A stretch of DNA of 53,743 bases from an uncultured Micromonospora sp. (lineage in GTDB: Bacteria > Actinomycetota > Actinomycetes > Mycobacteriales > Micromonosporaceae). Location of the stretch: the NCBI GenBank assembly GCA_937951935.1, contig CALGAM010000067.1, positions 1 through 53,743 of the forward strand, read 5' to 3'. Shown here in pieces: positions 9,356 to 17,775 of this stretch. The position numbers were made by a program, and so were the translations under genes. Each line of letters begins with the position of its first letter. The first letter of the stretch is position 1. Under the pieces are notes generated by a model. It was given only the letters and a program-made list of their open reading frames with translations, ran no database searches and was not told where the DNA came from.

Positions 9356-9391
9356 ATGACGCCGCCAGTCGAACGGCCACACCGGCCATGA
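9356..9391 (+). CDS. Eleven-codon leader ORF translationally coupled to the GT2-TagF gene
   Basis: ATG at 9356 is preceded by an excellent ribosome-binding site (GGAGAAGGA, 5 nt away) and encodes MTPPVERPHRP. Its stop TGA overlaps the ATG of the downstream gene (ATGA). The downstream ATG itself has no Shine-Dalgarno sequence. The natural reading is that ribosomes load at the mini-gene and re-initiate on the large gene. This is too short for homology; support is purely from the signals. Confidence 0.5.
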   Translation: MTPPVERPHRP

Positions 9392-11682
9392 CGTTGCTCA
9401 GCTTCGTCGTGCCGGCGTACCGCGTCCAGGGCTACCTGCGGGACTGTCTCGACTCGATCCTCCGTCAGCCGGTCGGGGACCTGGAGGTGGTCGCCGTCGA
9501 CGACTGCTCGCCGGACGGCTGTCGGGAGATCATCGCCGAGTACGCCGCCCGGGACCCCCGGGTCCGGCCGGTCAGCCTCGCCCGCAACGTCGGGCTCGGC
9601 GAGGCCCGCAACATCGGGCTGGACCGGGCCACCGGCGAGTACGTCTGGTTCCTCGACGGCGACGACTGGCTCGCCGACGGCTGCCTGCCGGCGGTGGTGG
9701 AACGGCTGCGTCGGGTTCGGCCCGAGGTGCTGGTCGTCGACCACGTGCGGGCGTACTGGGACGACCACACGGCCGGCAGCGACCTGGCCAGGACGATGCC
9801 GGACTCCGGCGACGCCGTCTTCACCGTCCGGGAGCGCCCGGCGGTGCTCGGGCTGTTGCACACCGCCTGGAACAAGGTGGTACGACGCGGCTTCCTCACC
9901 GGGCTCGGGCTCCGGTTCGGTCCCGGCTGGTACGAGGACGTCTCGTTCAGCTACCCGGTGCTGCTCGCCGCCCGGCGGATCAGCGTGCTCGGTCGGGTCT
10001 GCGTCAACTACCGGCAGCGCCGCTGCGGCGCCATCACCCGGACCCGCGACGACCGGCACTTCGACGTCCTCGCCCACTGGCGGCGGATCTTCGCCCTGCT
10101 GGACCGGTGGGGGCCGGAGTACGACGACCTCCGGCCACTGATCTTCGAGCGGATGGTCTGGCACTACCTGATCGTGCTCGGCAACGGGCACCGACTCTCC
10201 GCGCGGGTACGCCGCGACTTCTTCCGGCAGGTGGTCGCCGACTACCGGCGCTGGTACCCGGACGGCGGCTATCCGCGCCCGGGTGGGATGGCGGGACTGA
10301 AGCACCGGCTGGTCGCCGGCGACCACTGGTGGACGTACTCGCTGCTGCGGGCGCTGCACCGGACGCGGACCGCCCTCACCCGCCGTGCCCGGCGGGCCGC
10401 CCGCCGGCTGTCGGGGGTGGCCCGGGCGGTGCGCGCGTCCCGGGTGACACCTCCGCCGGGCGGCGCGACCGGGGCCGGGCGGCTGGCCCGGCTCGGCCGG
10501 GCCGCACTGCGGCTCGGCCGGACGGCGCTGCTCCGCGCCTACTACCAGGTGCAACTGCGCCGGCCGCTCGATCCGACGCTGGCCTGCTACGCGTCCTACT
10601 GGTACCGCGGGTACGCCTGCAATCCGGCCGCCATCTACGCCAAGGCCCGGGAGCTCGCCCCGTGGATCCGGGGGGTCTGGGTGGTCCGCCGGGACCGGGT
10701 CGGGAGCCTGCCGCCCGGCGTGCCGTACGTGGTGGCCGGTACCGCGGCGTACTTCCGGGTGTTGGCCCGGGCGCGGTGGCTGATCAACAACGTCAACTTC
10801 CCGGACTACGTGGTGAAGCGGCGCGGCGCGATCCACGTGCAGACCCACCACGGCACGCCGGTGAAGGTGATGGGGCTGGACCAGCAGCGGTATCCGGCCG
10901 GTGCGGTCGGGCTGGACTTCCCGCGTCTGCTGCGCCGGATCGACCGCTGGGACTACAGCATCACCTCGAACGCCTTCTCGACGCAGATGTGGGAGCGGGC
11001 CTACCCGGCCGGGTACGTCACCCTCCAGACCGGCTACCCCCGCAACGACCGGCTCGTGAACGCCACGCCGGAGGAGGTCGCGGCGGTGCGGGAACGGCTG
11101 GACCTGCCACCCGGGAGCCGGGTGGTGCTCTACGCGCCGACACACCGCGAACACCGGCCCGGCTACCGGCCCCCGTTCGACCCGGCGGCCCTGCTCGACG
11201 CCCTCGGCCCGTCCGGGGTGCTGCTGGTCCGGGGTCACTACCTGGACCCGTCGGCGGCCGGTGCCGCGGCCGTGGGCGCCGACGGTGGCGGTCGGGTGCG
11301 GGACGTGACCGACCATCCGACGGTGGAGGACCTCTACCTGGCGGCGGACCTGCTCATCACCGACTACTCCTCGGCGATGTTCGACTACGGCTGTCTGGAC
11401 CGGCCCATCGTCGTCTACGCCCCCGACTGGGCCGACTACCGACGGGAACGCGGCGTCTATCTGGACGTGCTGGCCGAGGCGCCGGGGGCGGTGGCGACCA
11501 CGTTCGCGGAACTGCTCGCCCTCGTCCGCGGCGGCGCCGTGGACGACCCGGCGGCGCGGCGGGCCCGGGAGGCGTTCCGGCGCCGGTACTGCGCGCTCGA
11601 CGACGGCCGGGCGGCCGAGCGGGTCGTGCGGCGTGTCCTGCTGGGGGAGCCGGACCGCGGGACACCCCGGACCGACGGGTAG
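9388..11682 (+). CDS. Bifunctional GT2 glycosyltransferase / CDP-glycerol glycerophosphotransferase (TagF-like)
   Basis: A 764-residue fusion. Residues 1 to about 320 form a GT-A glycosyltransferase: SFVVPAYRVQGYLRDCLDSI, VVAVDDCSPD and the DxD-like WFLDGDDWLAD, with NVGLGEARNIGLD between. Residues about 390-764 form a TagB/TagF-type glycerophosphotransferase with QTHHGTPVKVMGLD (near 487), YAPTHREHRPGY and ITDYSSAMFDY (near 657), which bind the CDP-polyol donor. The product probably adds a sugar and glycerol- or ribitol-phosphate units to a wall teichoic-acid-like polymer at the inner membrane face. The ATG lacks its own ribosome-binding site and overlaps the stop of an 11-codon leader ORF. 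Polyol identity is not readable from sequence. Confidence 0.92.
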   Translation: MTLLSFVVPAYRVQGYLRDCLDSILRQPVGDLEVVAVDDCSPDGCREIIAEYAARDPRVRPVSLARNVGLGEARNIGLDRATGEYVWFLDGDDWLADGCLPAVVERLRRVRPEVLVVDHVRAYWDDHTAGSDLARTMPDSGDAVFTVRERPAVLGLLHTAWNKVVRRGFLTGLGLRFGPGWYEDVSFSYPVLLAARRISVLGRVCVNYRQRRCGAITRTRDDRHFDVLAHWRRIFALLDRWGPEYDDLRPLIFERMVWHYLIVLGNGHRLSARVRRDFFRQVVADYRRWYPDGGYPRPGGMAGLKHRLVAGDHWWTYSLLRALHRTRTALTRRARRAARRLSGVARAVRASRVTPPPGGATGAGRLARLGRAALRLGRTALLRAYYQVQLRRPLDPTLACYASYWYRGYACNPAAIYAKARELAPWIRGVWVVRRDRVGSLPPGVPYVVAGTAAYFRVLARARWLINNVNFPDYVVKRRGAIHVQTHHGTPVKVMGLDQQRYPAGAVGLDFPRLLRRIDRWDYSITSNAFSTQMWERAYPAGYVTLQTGYPRNDRLVNATPEEVAAVRERLDLPPGSRVVLYAPTHREHRPGYRPPFDPAALLDALGPSGVLLVRGHYLDPSAAGAAAVGADGGGRVRDVTDHPTVEDLYLAADLLITDYSSAMFDYGCLDRPIVVYAPDWADYRRERGVYLDVLAEAPGAVATTFAELLALVRGGAVDDPAARRAREAFRRRYCALDDGRAAERVVRRVLLGEPDRGTPRTDG

Positions 11683-11706
11683 CCGGTGGGGCGGCCGGGG
11701 CGGCCG

Positions 11707-11725
11707 GTCCGACGGAGGGTCGGAC
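11707..11725 (+). terminator. Small hairpin after the GT2-TagF gene
   Basis: GTCCGAC and GTCGGAC form a perfect 7-bp stem with loop GGAGG, 25 bases after the stop at 11682. Confidence 0.4.
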
Positions 11726-11748
11726 GGGGCCGTCGGGGGACGGGGGCG

Positions 11749-11871
11749 TCACGAGTCGGGTAGGTGCTCCCGGGCCCAGGCGGCGACCTGCTCCAGCGCG
11801 GGGATGAGGGCCTGGCCCCGGGGGGTCAGCGCGTACGCGACCGTGACGGGAGGGCCGGGGTCGACGATCCG
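11749..11871 (-). pseudogene. Remnant: C-terminal third of an HxlR-family regulator
   Basis: On the minus strand the last 41 codons read RIVDPGPPVTVAYALTPRGQ and on to AAWAREHLPDS, which is the wing and C-terminal helix of an HxlR regulator (compare VDYALTPLGESLLP in the intact gene at 4903). The DNA-binding helices and the N-terminus are missing: homology stops at an arginine codon near 11871, where sequence of a different gene on the opposite strand begins. No start is available, so this is a broken gene. Confidence 0.7.
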
Positions 11872-12205
11872 GAGGACGGCGAGGAGCTGACCGCCGACAT
11901 CTGGTACTGCTGCTTCGGCGTCGCCCCGGTCAGCGACCACCTGGTCGGCCCGCTCGCGCAGGCCCGGGACGAGCGGGGCCACCTGTGGGTCGACGAGTGG
12001 CTGCGGGTCCGCGGCCAGGAGCGGGTCTTCGCCGTCGGCGACCTGTCGGACGCGGACCTCAACATGGCCGCGCGGGCCCGCGCGCAGGCGGAGCTGGTGG
12101 CGGCCAACCCGCGCTGCCTGATCACGGGCGAGGGTGAGCTCTCGGCGTACCAGCCGATGCCACCGGTCATCATCGTGCCGCTCGGGCCCGAGGGCGGCGG
12201 TCAGC
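11872..12205 (+). pseudogene. Remnant: C-terminal part of a FAD-dependent pyridine nucleotide oxidoreductase
   Basis: The plus-strand frame reads DGEELTADIWYCCFGVAP, then RVFAVGDLSDADLNMAARAR and YQPMPPVIIVPLGPEGGGQ. These match the C-terminal half of AIFM2/FSP1-like NADH:quinone oxidoreductases: the second FAD-binding motif with VFAVGD and the terminal PLGP-GG block. The N-terminal FAD- and NAD-binding domains are absent, and the frame runs on without its own stop into the opposing glycosyltransferase gene at 12201. Both ends are therefore lost. It abuts the HxlR remnant within a few bases, as expected from an internal deletion of a divergent gene pair. Confidence 0.7.
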
Positions 12206-13859
12206 CCGCGGACCGACGCCGCGACCGGACGCGCTGCCGGAGCCGGTCGGCGGCGAGCCCGGCGTACCGGCTGGCGACGAACCGGGTGGCGCGCGCCAGG
12301 GAGCGGACACCGCCCACCGGGATGGTCTCGACCCCGGCCGGCGCCGCCCACCGGGACCGGCGGGCCGACCGGACGACCAGCCGGGGGCGCGGTGACACCC
12401 ACTGCTCGGCCGGCACCGTACGCAGGTCGAGCACGCCCAGGTCGTCCCCGCTGACCCAGCGGCGGCCGGCGACCTCGGCGACGACCTGGTCGAGCGGCTC
12501 GTCCGGCCGGCGTACCCGGCGGGCCCGGCTCACCGCCGAGGTACGCCAGAGCGACACCGCGTCCTCGGGTGCGCCGGCCCCTGCCGGCAGGACCCGCACC
12601 AGCCCGACCTGCCACTCGTCGGCCACCGCCACCAGCCGCCGTACGGTGTCGGCGTCGACTCCGTGGTGCGGGGCGAGCTCCAGCAGGTACGGGGCGGGGA
12701 AGGCGGTGGCCGGTGCCGACTCGGCCAGTACCACCCGGGGATCCGAGCGGTAGGCGGCGGCGAGCAGCCGCCGCTCCAGCAGGGGGTCGGCGAGGACCGA
12801 CCGCCGGTCGTCGGTGAGTTCGGCCCAGTTCGCGACCAGGACCACCCGCAGGTCGGTGAGGTCGCTGGCGAGCAACCGGTCCACGCAGGTGCGGACCAGC
12901 TCGTACGGGCCGTCGGCGTGGACCACCGCGACGACCAGCGGCACCGCGAAGATCCGGTTCGCGGCCGGGCGCAGGTGGCGGGGCAGGGGCATCAGGTCGG
13001 CCAGGAAGGGGTGGTTGTACCGGCGCAGCGCCTCGCCGCGGGTCATCATGTGCGACGGGCCGAGATGCCAGCTGCGGGCCCGTGGCTCGGGCACGAAGAC
13101 CGCGCCGGCCTGGGCCAGCCGGTACCCGAACTCGGTGTCCTCGCCGAGCCGCAGGTTGGGGTTGACGCCGCCGGCCTCCGCGTACAGGGCGCGGCTGAGT
13201 GCGGCGGTGGCGCCGACGTGCGCCCGGAAGTTCAGGTGGTTGCCGCCGCGCAGCTGGTCGGTGTCGTCGATGAGGCGTTCGACGTAGTCGTGCGGCGTGG
13301 TGTCCTCGAACCGGAACAGCCGGTCGAGCGTACCGGCGCGGCAGCGTTCGGCGACCTCCTCCGGGGTGACCGTCCAGCCGTGGTCGACGAAGCGTTTGTA
13401 GCCGAGGGTGACCACCTCGTCGCTGACGTGCTGCCAGCGGACCTGGGCCGCGACGTGCTCGGGGAAGACGACCATGTCGGCGTCGAGCCAGTGCAGGATC
13501 TCGCCGTCGCTGACGGTGGCGCCGACGTGCAGCGCGGTGGCGCGACCCCAGCCGCTGGCGTGGTCGGCGACCCGGACGAGGCGGCAGTGCGCGGGTCGCA
13601 GCTCCGGCAGCCGGATCGGCGGGTTGCTGCCGTCGTCGACCACCAGCACCTCGAACAGCTCCGTTGGGTACGTCTGGTGGCGCAGGGCGGCCAGCACCAG
13701 GTCGAGGGTCGGTTGGCAGTTGTGGGCCGGGATGACCAGTGAGACCGACCGGCTCGGCCGCCAGTTCTCCAGCGGTGGCGGGTCGAGCACGCTCCAGTCG
13801 TTGCGGTACACCCGGACCGGGGCGCGGGTCGGGGCCGGGGCCCGACTGGGGGACAGCAC
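12201..13859 (-). CDS. GT2 family glycosyltransferase
   Basis: Start set at GTG 13859 (552 residues) because TACACT (13867-13872, minus strand) lies exactly 7 nt upstream, a leaderless arrangement; a TTG start at 13937 would be the longer alternative. The GT-A domain starts with VSLVIPAHNCQPTLDLVLAA, has EVLVVDDGSN, the DxD motif in ILHWLDADMVVFPEH and the acceptor-side motif LRLGEDTEFGYRL. The ~250-residue C-terminal part is of unknown fold and ends in an arginine-rich tail. Its stop lies at the edge of the oxidoreductase remnant, so the tail may have been reshaped by that rearrangement. Likely glycosylates the surface polymer or its lipid carrier. Divergent from the next GT gene. Confidence 0.85.
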   Translation of the reverse strand: MLSPSRAPAPTRAPVRVYRNDWSVLDPPPLENWRPSRSVSLVIPAHNCQPTLDLVLAALRHQTYPTELFEVLVVDDGSNPPIRLPELRPAHCRLVRVADHASGWGRATALHVGATVSDGEILHWLDADMVVFPEHVAAQVRWQHVSDEVVTLGYKRFVDHGWTVTPEEVAERCRAGTLDRLFRFEDTTPHDYVERLIDDTDQLRGGNHLNFRAHVGATAALSRALYAEAGGVNPNLRLGEDTEFGYRLAQAGAVFVPEPRARSWHLGPSHMMTRGEALRRYNHPFLADLMPLPRHLRPAANRIFAVPLVVAVVHADGPYELVRTCVDRLLASDLTDLRVVLVANWAELTDDRRSVLADPLLERRLLAAAYRSDPRVVLAESAPATAFPAPYLLELAPHHGVDADTVRRLVAVADEWQVGLVRVLPAGAGAPEDAVSLWRTSAVSRARRVRRPDEPLDQVVAEVAGRRWVSGDDLGVLDLRTVPAEQWVSPRPRLVVRSARRSRWAAPAGVETIPVGGVRSLARATRFVASRYAGLAADRLRQRVRSRRRSAG

Positions 13860-13866
13860 GTGCCAC

Positions 13867-13872
13867 AGTGTA
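13867..13872 (-). promoter_or_regulatory. -10 (TACACT) for leaderless GT2 gene
   Basis: TACACT on the minus strand is separated from GTG 13859 by 7 nt, so transcription should begin at or next to the start codon. No ribosome-binding site precedes this GTG. The -35 region (CTCGCA at 17 nt) is weak. Confidence 0.5.
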
Positions 13873-13956
13873 GTTATCCGATTGCGCTGTGCGAGCACGT
13901 GGCGCCGCGTGCCGGATGGTCGTCGGCATCCTCCCAAAAACTGACTACCCTAGGTC

Positions 13957-13981
13957 GCTGCGCGATAGCTGCGCGTAGGCT
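13957..13981 (+). promoter_or_regulatory. 11-bp-period direct repeat abutting a TAGGCT -10
   Basis: GCTGCGCG occurs at 13957-13964 and 13968-13975, exactly 11 bp apart, and ends directly at the -10 hexamer TAGGCT (13976-13981). The transcript would have a leader of about 26 nt before TTG 14014. Direct repeats one helical turn apart in the -35 region are typical for OmpR-type or SARP activators; the actual regulator is unknown. Confidence 0.45.
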
Positions 13982-14013
13982 GAATCCCGTAACCGGTCGA
14001 TGGGGGAGCCGGC

Positions 14014-16056
14014 TTGCCGACCAGGGACGACCCGGAGAAGTACCTTCGCTGGCGGATCGTGGCCGGCGACCCGGCCCACCGGCGGCCGAGACGGTGGCCC
14101 GTCGGCACGCTGGGCTCCGGCCTGACCGAGGTGCCCGGACCGGATCGCGGCCCGGCCGGGAGGTGGCACCGGGTCTTCGTCGGCCGGATGGTCGTGGCCG
14201 CACAGTCGCCGCGCTGGCTGCGGCACCTGCTCGACCACCCGGTCTCCCTGGCCCGGGTACGGCGCACCGACATCGTCGTCGACGAGTGGCGGATCCCGCA
14301 GCGCGGCTGGTCCGGGCGGCTGGGGCCGCTGCCGCACCTGCTGGCGCACCGGGTCCGGCTGCCGCGTCGGGACCACGGCCGGGTCCGGGTCGAACTGGAA
14401 CTGCGCTGGTCCCTCCCGCTCCGGTCGGTCATCGCCGCCGTGCTGCCGCTGCTCACCCCGGCGCGACCGCTTCCCGTCCCGGCCAGCCCGGACGTGACCG
14501 CCCAGGACGTCCTCCCCGGGTGGCTGGGGACCGGCCCGAACATCGCCGCGGTCGCCGGCGACCTGCCCGGAGACGCCGACGTCCGCCCCCACGACCTGGT
14601 GCTGCGCCCGGACGACACCCCGCCGACGTTGGCGACCGCGCCGGCCGACGAGCAGCCCTACCGGGCGCTCCTCGCCGTCGACCGGGCCGGTGCCGTCCCG
14701 GCCACGCGGACCCGCCCACGCCCCGGGCCGGTGCTGATCGACATCGGGTACGCCGCACCCGCCGGCCGGTACGGGCCGTTCGGCCCGGACGTACCCGCGG
14801 CGGAGCTGCGCTTCACCGCCGGCCGTGACGAGCCGGGCTGGCGGATACTCGGCCCGGACGGGCTGGACCGCACCGGAACCCTGGACCGGCCCTGGCTGAC
14901 CGAGGAGGAGCAGGCGGCGCTGGCCGGCGTCGGCGTCATCGAGTGCCAGCCGGTGCCCGGGTGGCAGCCGGCACGGGAGGTGGCGCTGCTGCTGCACCTG
15001 GTCGCGGCCGGCTTCCCGGTGTACGCACCGGTGCTGTCGCCGGCCTGCCGGACGTACCTCTCCGAGGAGGTCGCCGAGCTGCTGACCACCAGGCCGCCCG
15101 GACCGCACGCCGCGCCCCTGGACCGGGAGATCCACGCGGTGCGCCAGCGGCGAGCCGTCCTGCGCGGGCACGGCCGGGCGTTCCGGCTCACCGGGCTGGC
15201 CGCGTCGGCCTTCCCCGGGGTCCCCGCGCTGCCGCCGGTCTCCGCGCTGTTGGTCACCAGGCGTCTGTCGCACGTCGCCACCGCGCTGGCCGCCATCGAG
15301 GCGCAGAGCTACCCGGCCCTGGAGATCGTCCTCTGCCTGCACGGGGTGGCCCCGACCCCCGGCCTGCGGTCCCGGCTGGCCGACTGCACCCGCCCGGTGC
15401 AGGTCCACGAGGTGCCGGCCACGCAGAGCTTCGGTGCCGCGCTGGGCACGGCGACCGCCCGCGCCCGGGGGAGCCTGGTGACGAAGTTCGACGACGACGA
15501 CACGTACGGGCCGGAGCACGTCTGGGACCTCGTCCTCGCGCGGGTCCACTCCGGCGCGACGCTGGTCGGCAAGGCGGCGGAGTTCGTCTACCTGGCGGCA
15601 CTGGACACCACCGTACGGCGGGACGCCGGCGCGCCCGAGAGCTTCACCACCGCCGTCGCCGGGGGCACCATGCTGATCGGCCGGGGTGACCTGGAGGAGG
15701 TCGGAGGGTGGCGGCCGGTGCCCCGCTCGGTCGACCGTGGCCTGATCGACCGGGTCCGCCGAGCCGGCGGCCTCGTCTACCGCACCCATCCCCTCGGCTA
15801 CGTCTACCACCGGCGGCGCACCGGGCACACCTGGGACCCGGGACTGGAGTACTTCCTGCGCGGCGGCGGGACGCAGTGGTCCGGCCTGCCCCGGCACCGC
15901 GAGTTCGGCACGGTGACCGACCCGGCCCCGGCGCGGGCCGTGAGCGCCGGGACCACCGCCGTCGGCGAGATGGCCGGGGTCGCCGCCTCGGGCGCGGTGG
16001 CCGGGTCCGGGAGGGGGACCGATGGCGGTCGGGCCGCCGAACACCACCGGCCCTGA
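14014..16056 (+). CDS. Large GT2-type glycosyltransferase with unique N-terminal region
   Basis: TTG start at 14014 with GGGGGAG five bases upstream; 680 residues. The C-terminal ~270 residues form a GT-A domain: VSALLVTRRLSHVATALAAI, ALEIVLCLHG, then a four-aspartate metal site in VTKFDDDDTYGPEHVWDL, and AGGTMLIGRGDLEEVGGW. The first ~400 residues contain no motif I recognise and may handle an acceptor or a regulatory ligand. The last residues are Ala/Gly/Thr-rich. The gene overlaps the downstream membrane-protein gene by 35 bases, so both are one unit. Likely a surface-polymer glycosyltransferase; the sugar is unknown. Confidence 0.82.
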   Translation: MPTRDDPEKYLRWRIVAGDPAHRRPRRWPVGTLGSGLTEVPGPDRGPAGRWHRVFVGRMVVAAQSPRWLRHLLDHPVSLARVRRTDIVVDEWRIPQRGWSGRLGPLPHLLAHRVRLPRRDHGRVRVELELRWSLPLRSVIAAVLPLLTPARPLPVPASPDVTAQDVLPGWLGTGPNIAAVAGDLPGDADVRPHDLVLRPDDTPPTLATAPADEQPYRALLAVDRAGAVPATRTRPRPGPVLIDIGYAAPAGRYGPFGPDVPAAELRFTAGRDEPGWRILGPDGLDRTGTLDRPWLTEEEQAALAGVGVIECQPVPGWQPAREVALLLHLVAAGFPVYAPVLSPACRTYLSEEVAELLTTRPPGPHAAPLDREIHAVRQRRAVLRGHGRAFRLTGLAASAFPGVPALPPVSALLVTRRLSHVATALAAIEAQSYPALEIVLCLHGVAPTPGLRSRLADCTRPVQVHEVPATQSFGAALGTATARARGSLVTKFDDDDTYGPEHVWDLVLARVHSGATLVGKAAEFVYLAALDTTVRRDAGAPESFTTAVAGGTMLIGRGDLEEVGGWRPVPRSVDRGLIDRVRRAGGLVYRTHPLGYVYHRRRTGHTWDPGLEYFLRGGGTQWSGLPRHREFGTVTDPAPARAVSAGTTAVGEMAGVAASGAVAGSGRGTDGGRAAEHHRP

Positions 16057-17638
16057 CCGGCCGGCCCGGGTCCTCCCCGGTGGCGCGAGGCGGCGCGCCG
16101 CCGGCCGGTCCGCGACCGGGTGGCGGCCGTCGCCGTACCTGGTGTGCGCCACGCTGGCGGTGGTCGGCGCGGTCGCGCTGAGCCTGCGCCAACCCTGGGG
16201 CGCCGACTTCGGGCTGCACGTCGCGGCGGTCGGGCGGCTCCGCGACGACCTGCTCGACCCGGCGAACCCGATGGTCGACTCACCCGAGGGCGGCCCGTAC
16301 AGCACGCCGTACACCGTCGCGCTGGCGCTGGTCGCCCGGCTGACCGGCATCCCGGTCGCGGTCGTGCTCAGCGCCGCCGGCCCGGTCAACCTGGCGTTGC
16401 TGCTGTACGGGCTGCGCCGCGTCGTGGCGCTGTTCGGTTCCGACCGGTGGACGCCGGTGGTCGCCCTGGCCTTCGTGCCGCTGCTGTGGGGGACCGACGC
16501 CCCGCGCTGGAGTGGCTTTCCGAACCTGCGTGGGCTGCCGCTGATCCTGCCGTACCCGGGCACCCTCGGGCTGGCGTTGCTGCTGCTCGGCTGGGCGGCT
16601 CTGGCCCGGGCGCTGGCGGCCGGCACGCCGGGGCGGTGGGTACCGGTCGGGCTCCTGGGCGGTGTGCTGGTCCTGGTCCACCCGTTCACCGCGCTCGGCG
16701 CCGCGCTGGGCGCGTTCGCGCTGTCCGTACCCCGGCTTCGCCGCCCGGCCGGGCCCGACCTGCGGGGTGCGGCGCTCGGCGTCGCGGTGGCGCTGGTCGT
16801 CGTGCTGACCTGGCCGTACTTCCGGGTCACCGACCTGCTGGCCGCGGCCCGCGACTTCGACGCCATCCACCGCGTGCTCTACGTGGACCCGCCGGCCCGG
16901 TACGGCTTCGCGTTCGCGGTGGGGCTGCCGGCGCTGGCCGTACGGCTGCGTCGGGACCGCCTCGACCCGCTGGCGTTGCTCGTCGGTCTGGCCGGGGTCC
17001 CGGTGCTGGTCGGCGGGCTGACCGGGGCGTACGCCCTGGGCCGGCTCTGGCCGGTGGTGCTGCTGGGTCTGCAACTGGCGGCGGCGGTGGAACTCGTCCG
17101 GGTGCTGCGGACCGTCCGGCACGGCGGGGTCCGTGGTGCGGCCCGGATCGTGCCGACCGGCCTCTGGGTGGCCGGCGCCGCCGTCGCGGTGCTGGCCGGG
17201 CTCGTCGCCCAGGGCGGCAACCTGCTGCTGGTGCTACCCCGGGACCACCTCACCCCGGCGCGCCGGGCGGCGTACGGGATCAGCAACCTGCCCGATCTCT
17301 CCTGGTTGGCGCGGCAGATCCGTCCCGGCGCGGTGCTGCTGACCGCCGACCCGGCGGTGGGGCGCGAGGTGTTGAGGTACGAGATCCGCGCGGTCGCCCC
17401 GCCGTGGCCCGATCCGCTGCTGTCGGACGAGGCCAGGCGCCGGGCGGACGAGGCCGCCCTGCTCGATCCCGACACGGATCCGGGCCGCCGGGCCGATCTC
17501 CTCGCCCGGTACGGGGTGGACTGGGTGCTGGAGCCGAGGTCCGGCTACCCGTGGCTGGACCGGTACGCGACACGGGTGGTGACCGGTCCGGGCGGAGCGC
17601 GGCTGGTACGCCTCTCCACCGCTGACGTCGGTTCCTGA
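16022..17638 (+). CDS. Polytopic membrane protein, GT-C-like
   Basis: ATG at 16022 has GGGAGGGGG a few bases upstream and lies inside the 3' end of the preceding GT gene. The 538-residue product has roughly ten or more membrane helices. The first extracellular loop contains WGADFGLHVAAVGRLRDDL, and later loops have a DAPRWSGFPNLRG segment; acidic residues in the first loop after helix 1 are typical of GT-C glycosyltransferases that use lipid-linked sugars. No formal family signature is certain. The soluble C-terminus (about 430-538) resembles the tail domains of such enzymes. Probably adds a sugar outside the cell to the polymer made by the cluster. Confidence 0.75.
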   Translation: MAVGPPNTTGPDRPARVLPGGARRRAAGRSATGWRPSPYLVCATLAVVGAVALSLRQPWGADFGLHVAAVGRLRDDLLDPANPMVDSPEGGPYSTPYTVALALVARLTGIPVAVVLSAAGPVNLALLLYGLRRVVALFGSDRWTPVVALAFVPLLWGTDAPRWSGFPNLRGLPLILPYPGTLGLALLLLGWAALARALAAGTPGRWVPVGLLGGVLVLVHPFTALGAALGAFALSVPRLRRPAGPDLRGAALGVAVALVVVLTWPYFRVTDLLAAARDFDAIHRVLYVDPPARYGFAFAVGLPALAVRLRRDRLDPLALLVGLAGVPVLVGGLTGAYALGRLWPVVLLGLQLAAAVELVRVLRTVRHGGVRGAARIVPTGLWVAGAAVAVLAGLVAQGGNLLLVLPRDHLTPARRAAYGISNLPDLSWLARQIRPGAVLLTADPAVGREVLRYEIRAVAPPWPDPLLSDEARRRADEAALLDPDTDPGRRADLLARYGVDWVLEPRSGYPWLDRYATRVVTGPGGARLVRLSTADVGS

Positions 17639-17645
17639 CTGGCGT

Positions 17646-17664
17646 GAAACTTCCATGAAGTTTC
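17646..17664. promoter_or_regulatory. Perfect inverted repeat GAAACTTC-CAT-GAAGTTTC, operator
   Basis: Eight-base arms separated by 3 bp, in an AT-rich island 112 bases before the GTG of the sugar-import ATPase gene. The symmetry and size fit a LacI- or ROK-type sugar-responsive repressor site. The 8-mer GAAACTTC is also found over the -35 of the xylanase promoter (43510-43517). Confidence 0.6.
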
Positions 17665-17775
17665 CTGTAATCGTTATGTCACAACCTGAACATGGCACGT
17701 TTACCCGATGTGCGAGCCAGATGGTCCTCGTCACAGTCGAACCCGGGGCGAGTCATCACGCTGCGGGAGGAGTCG

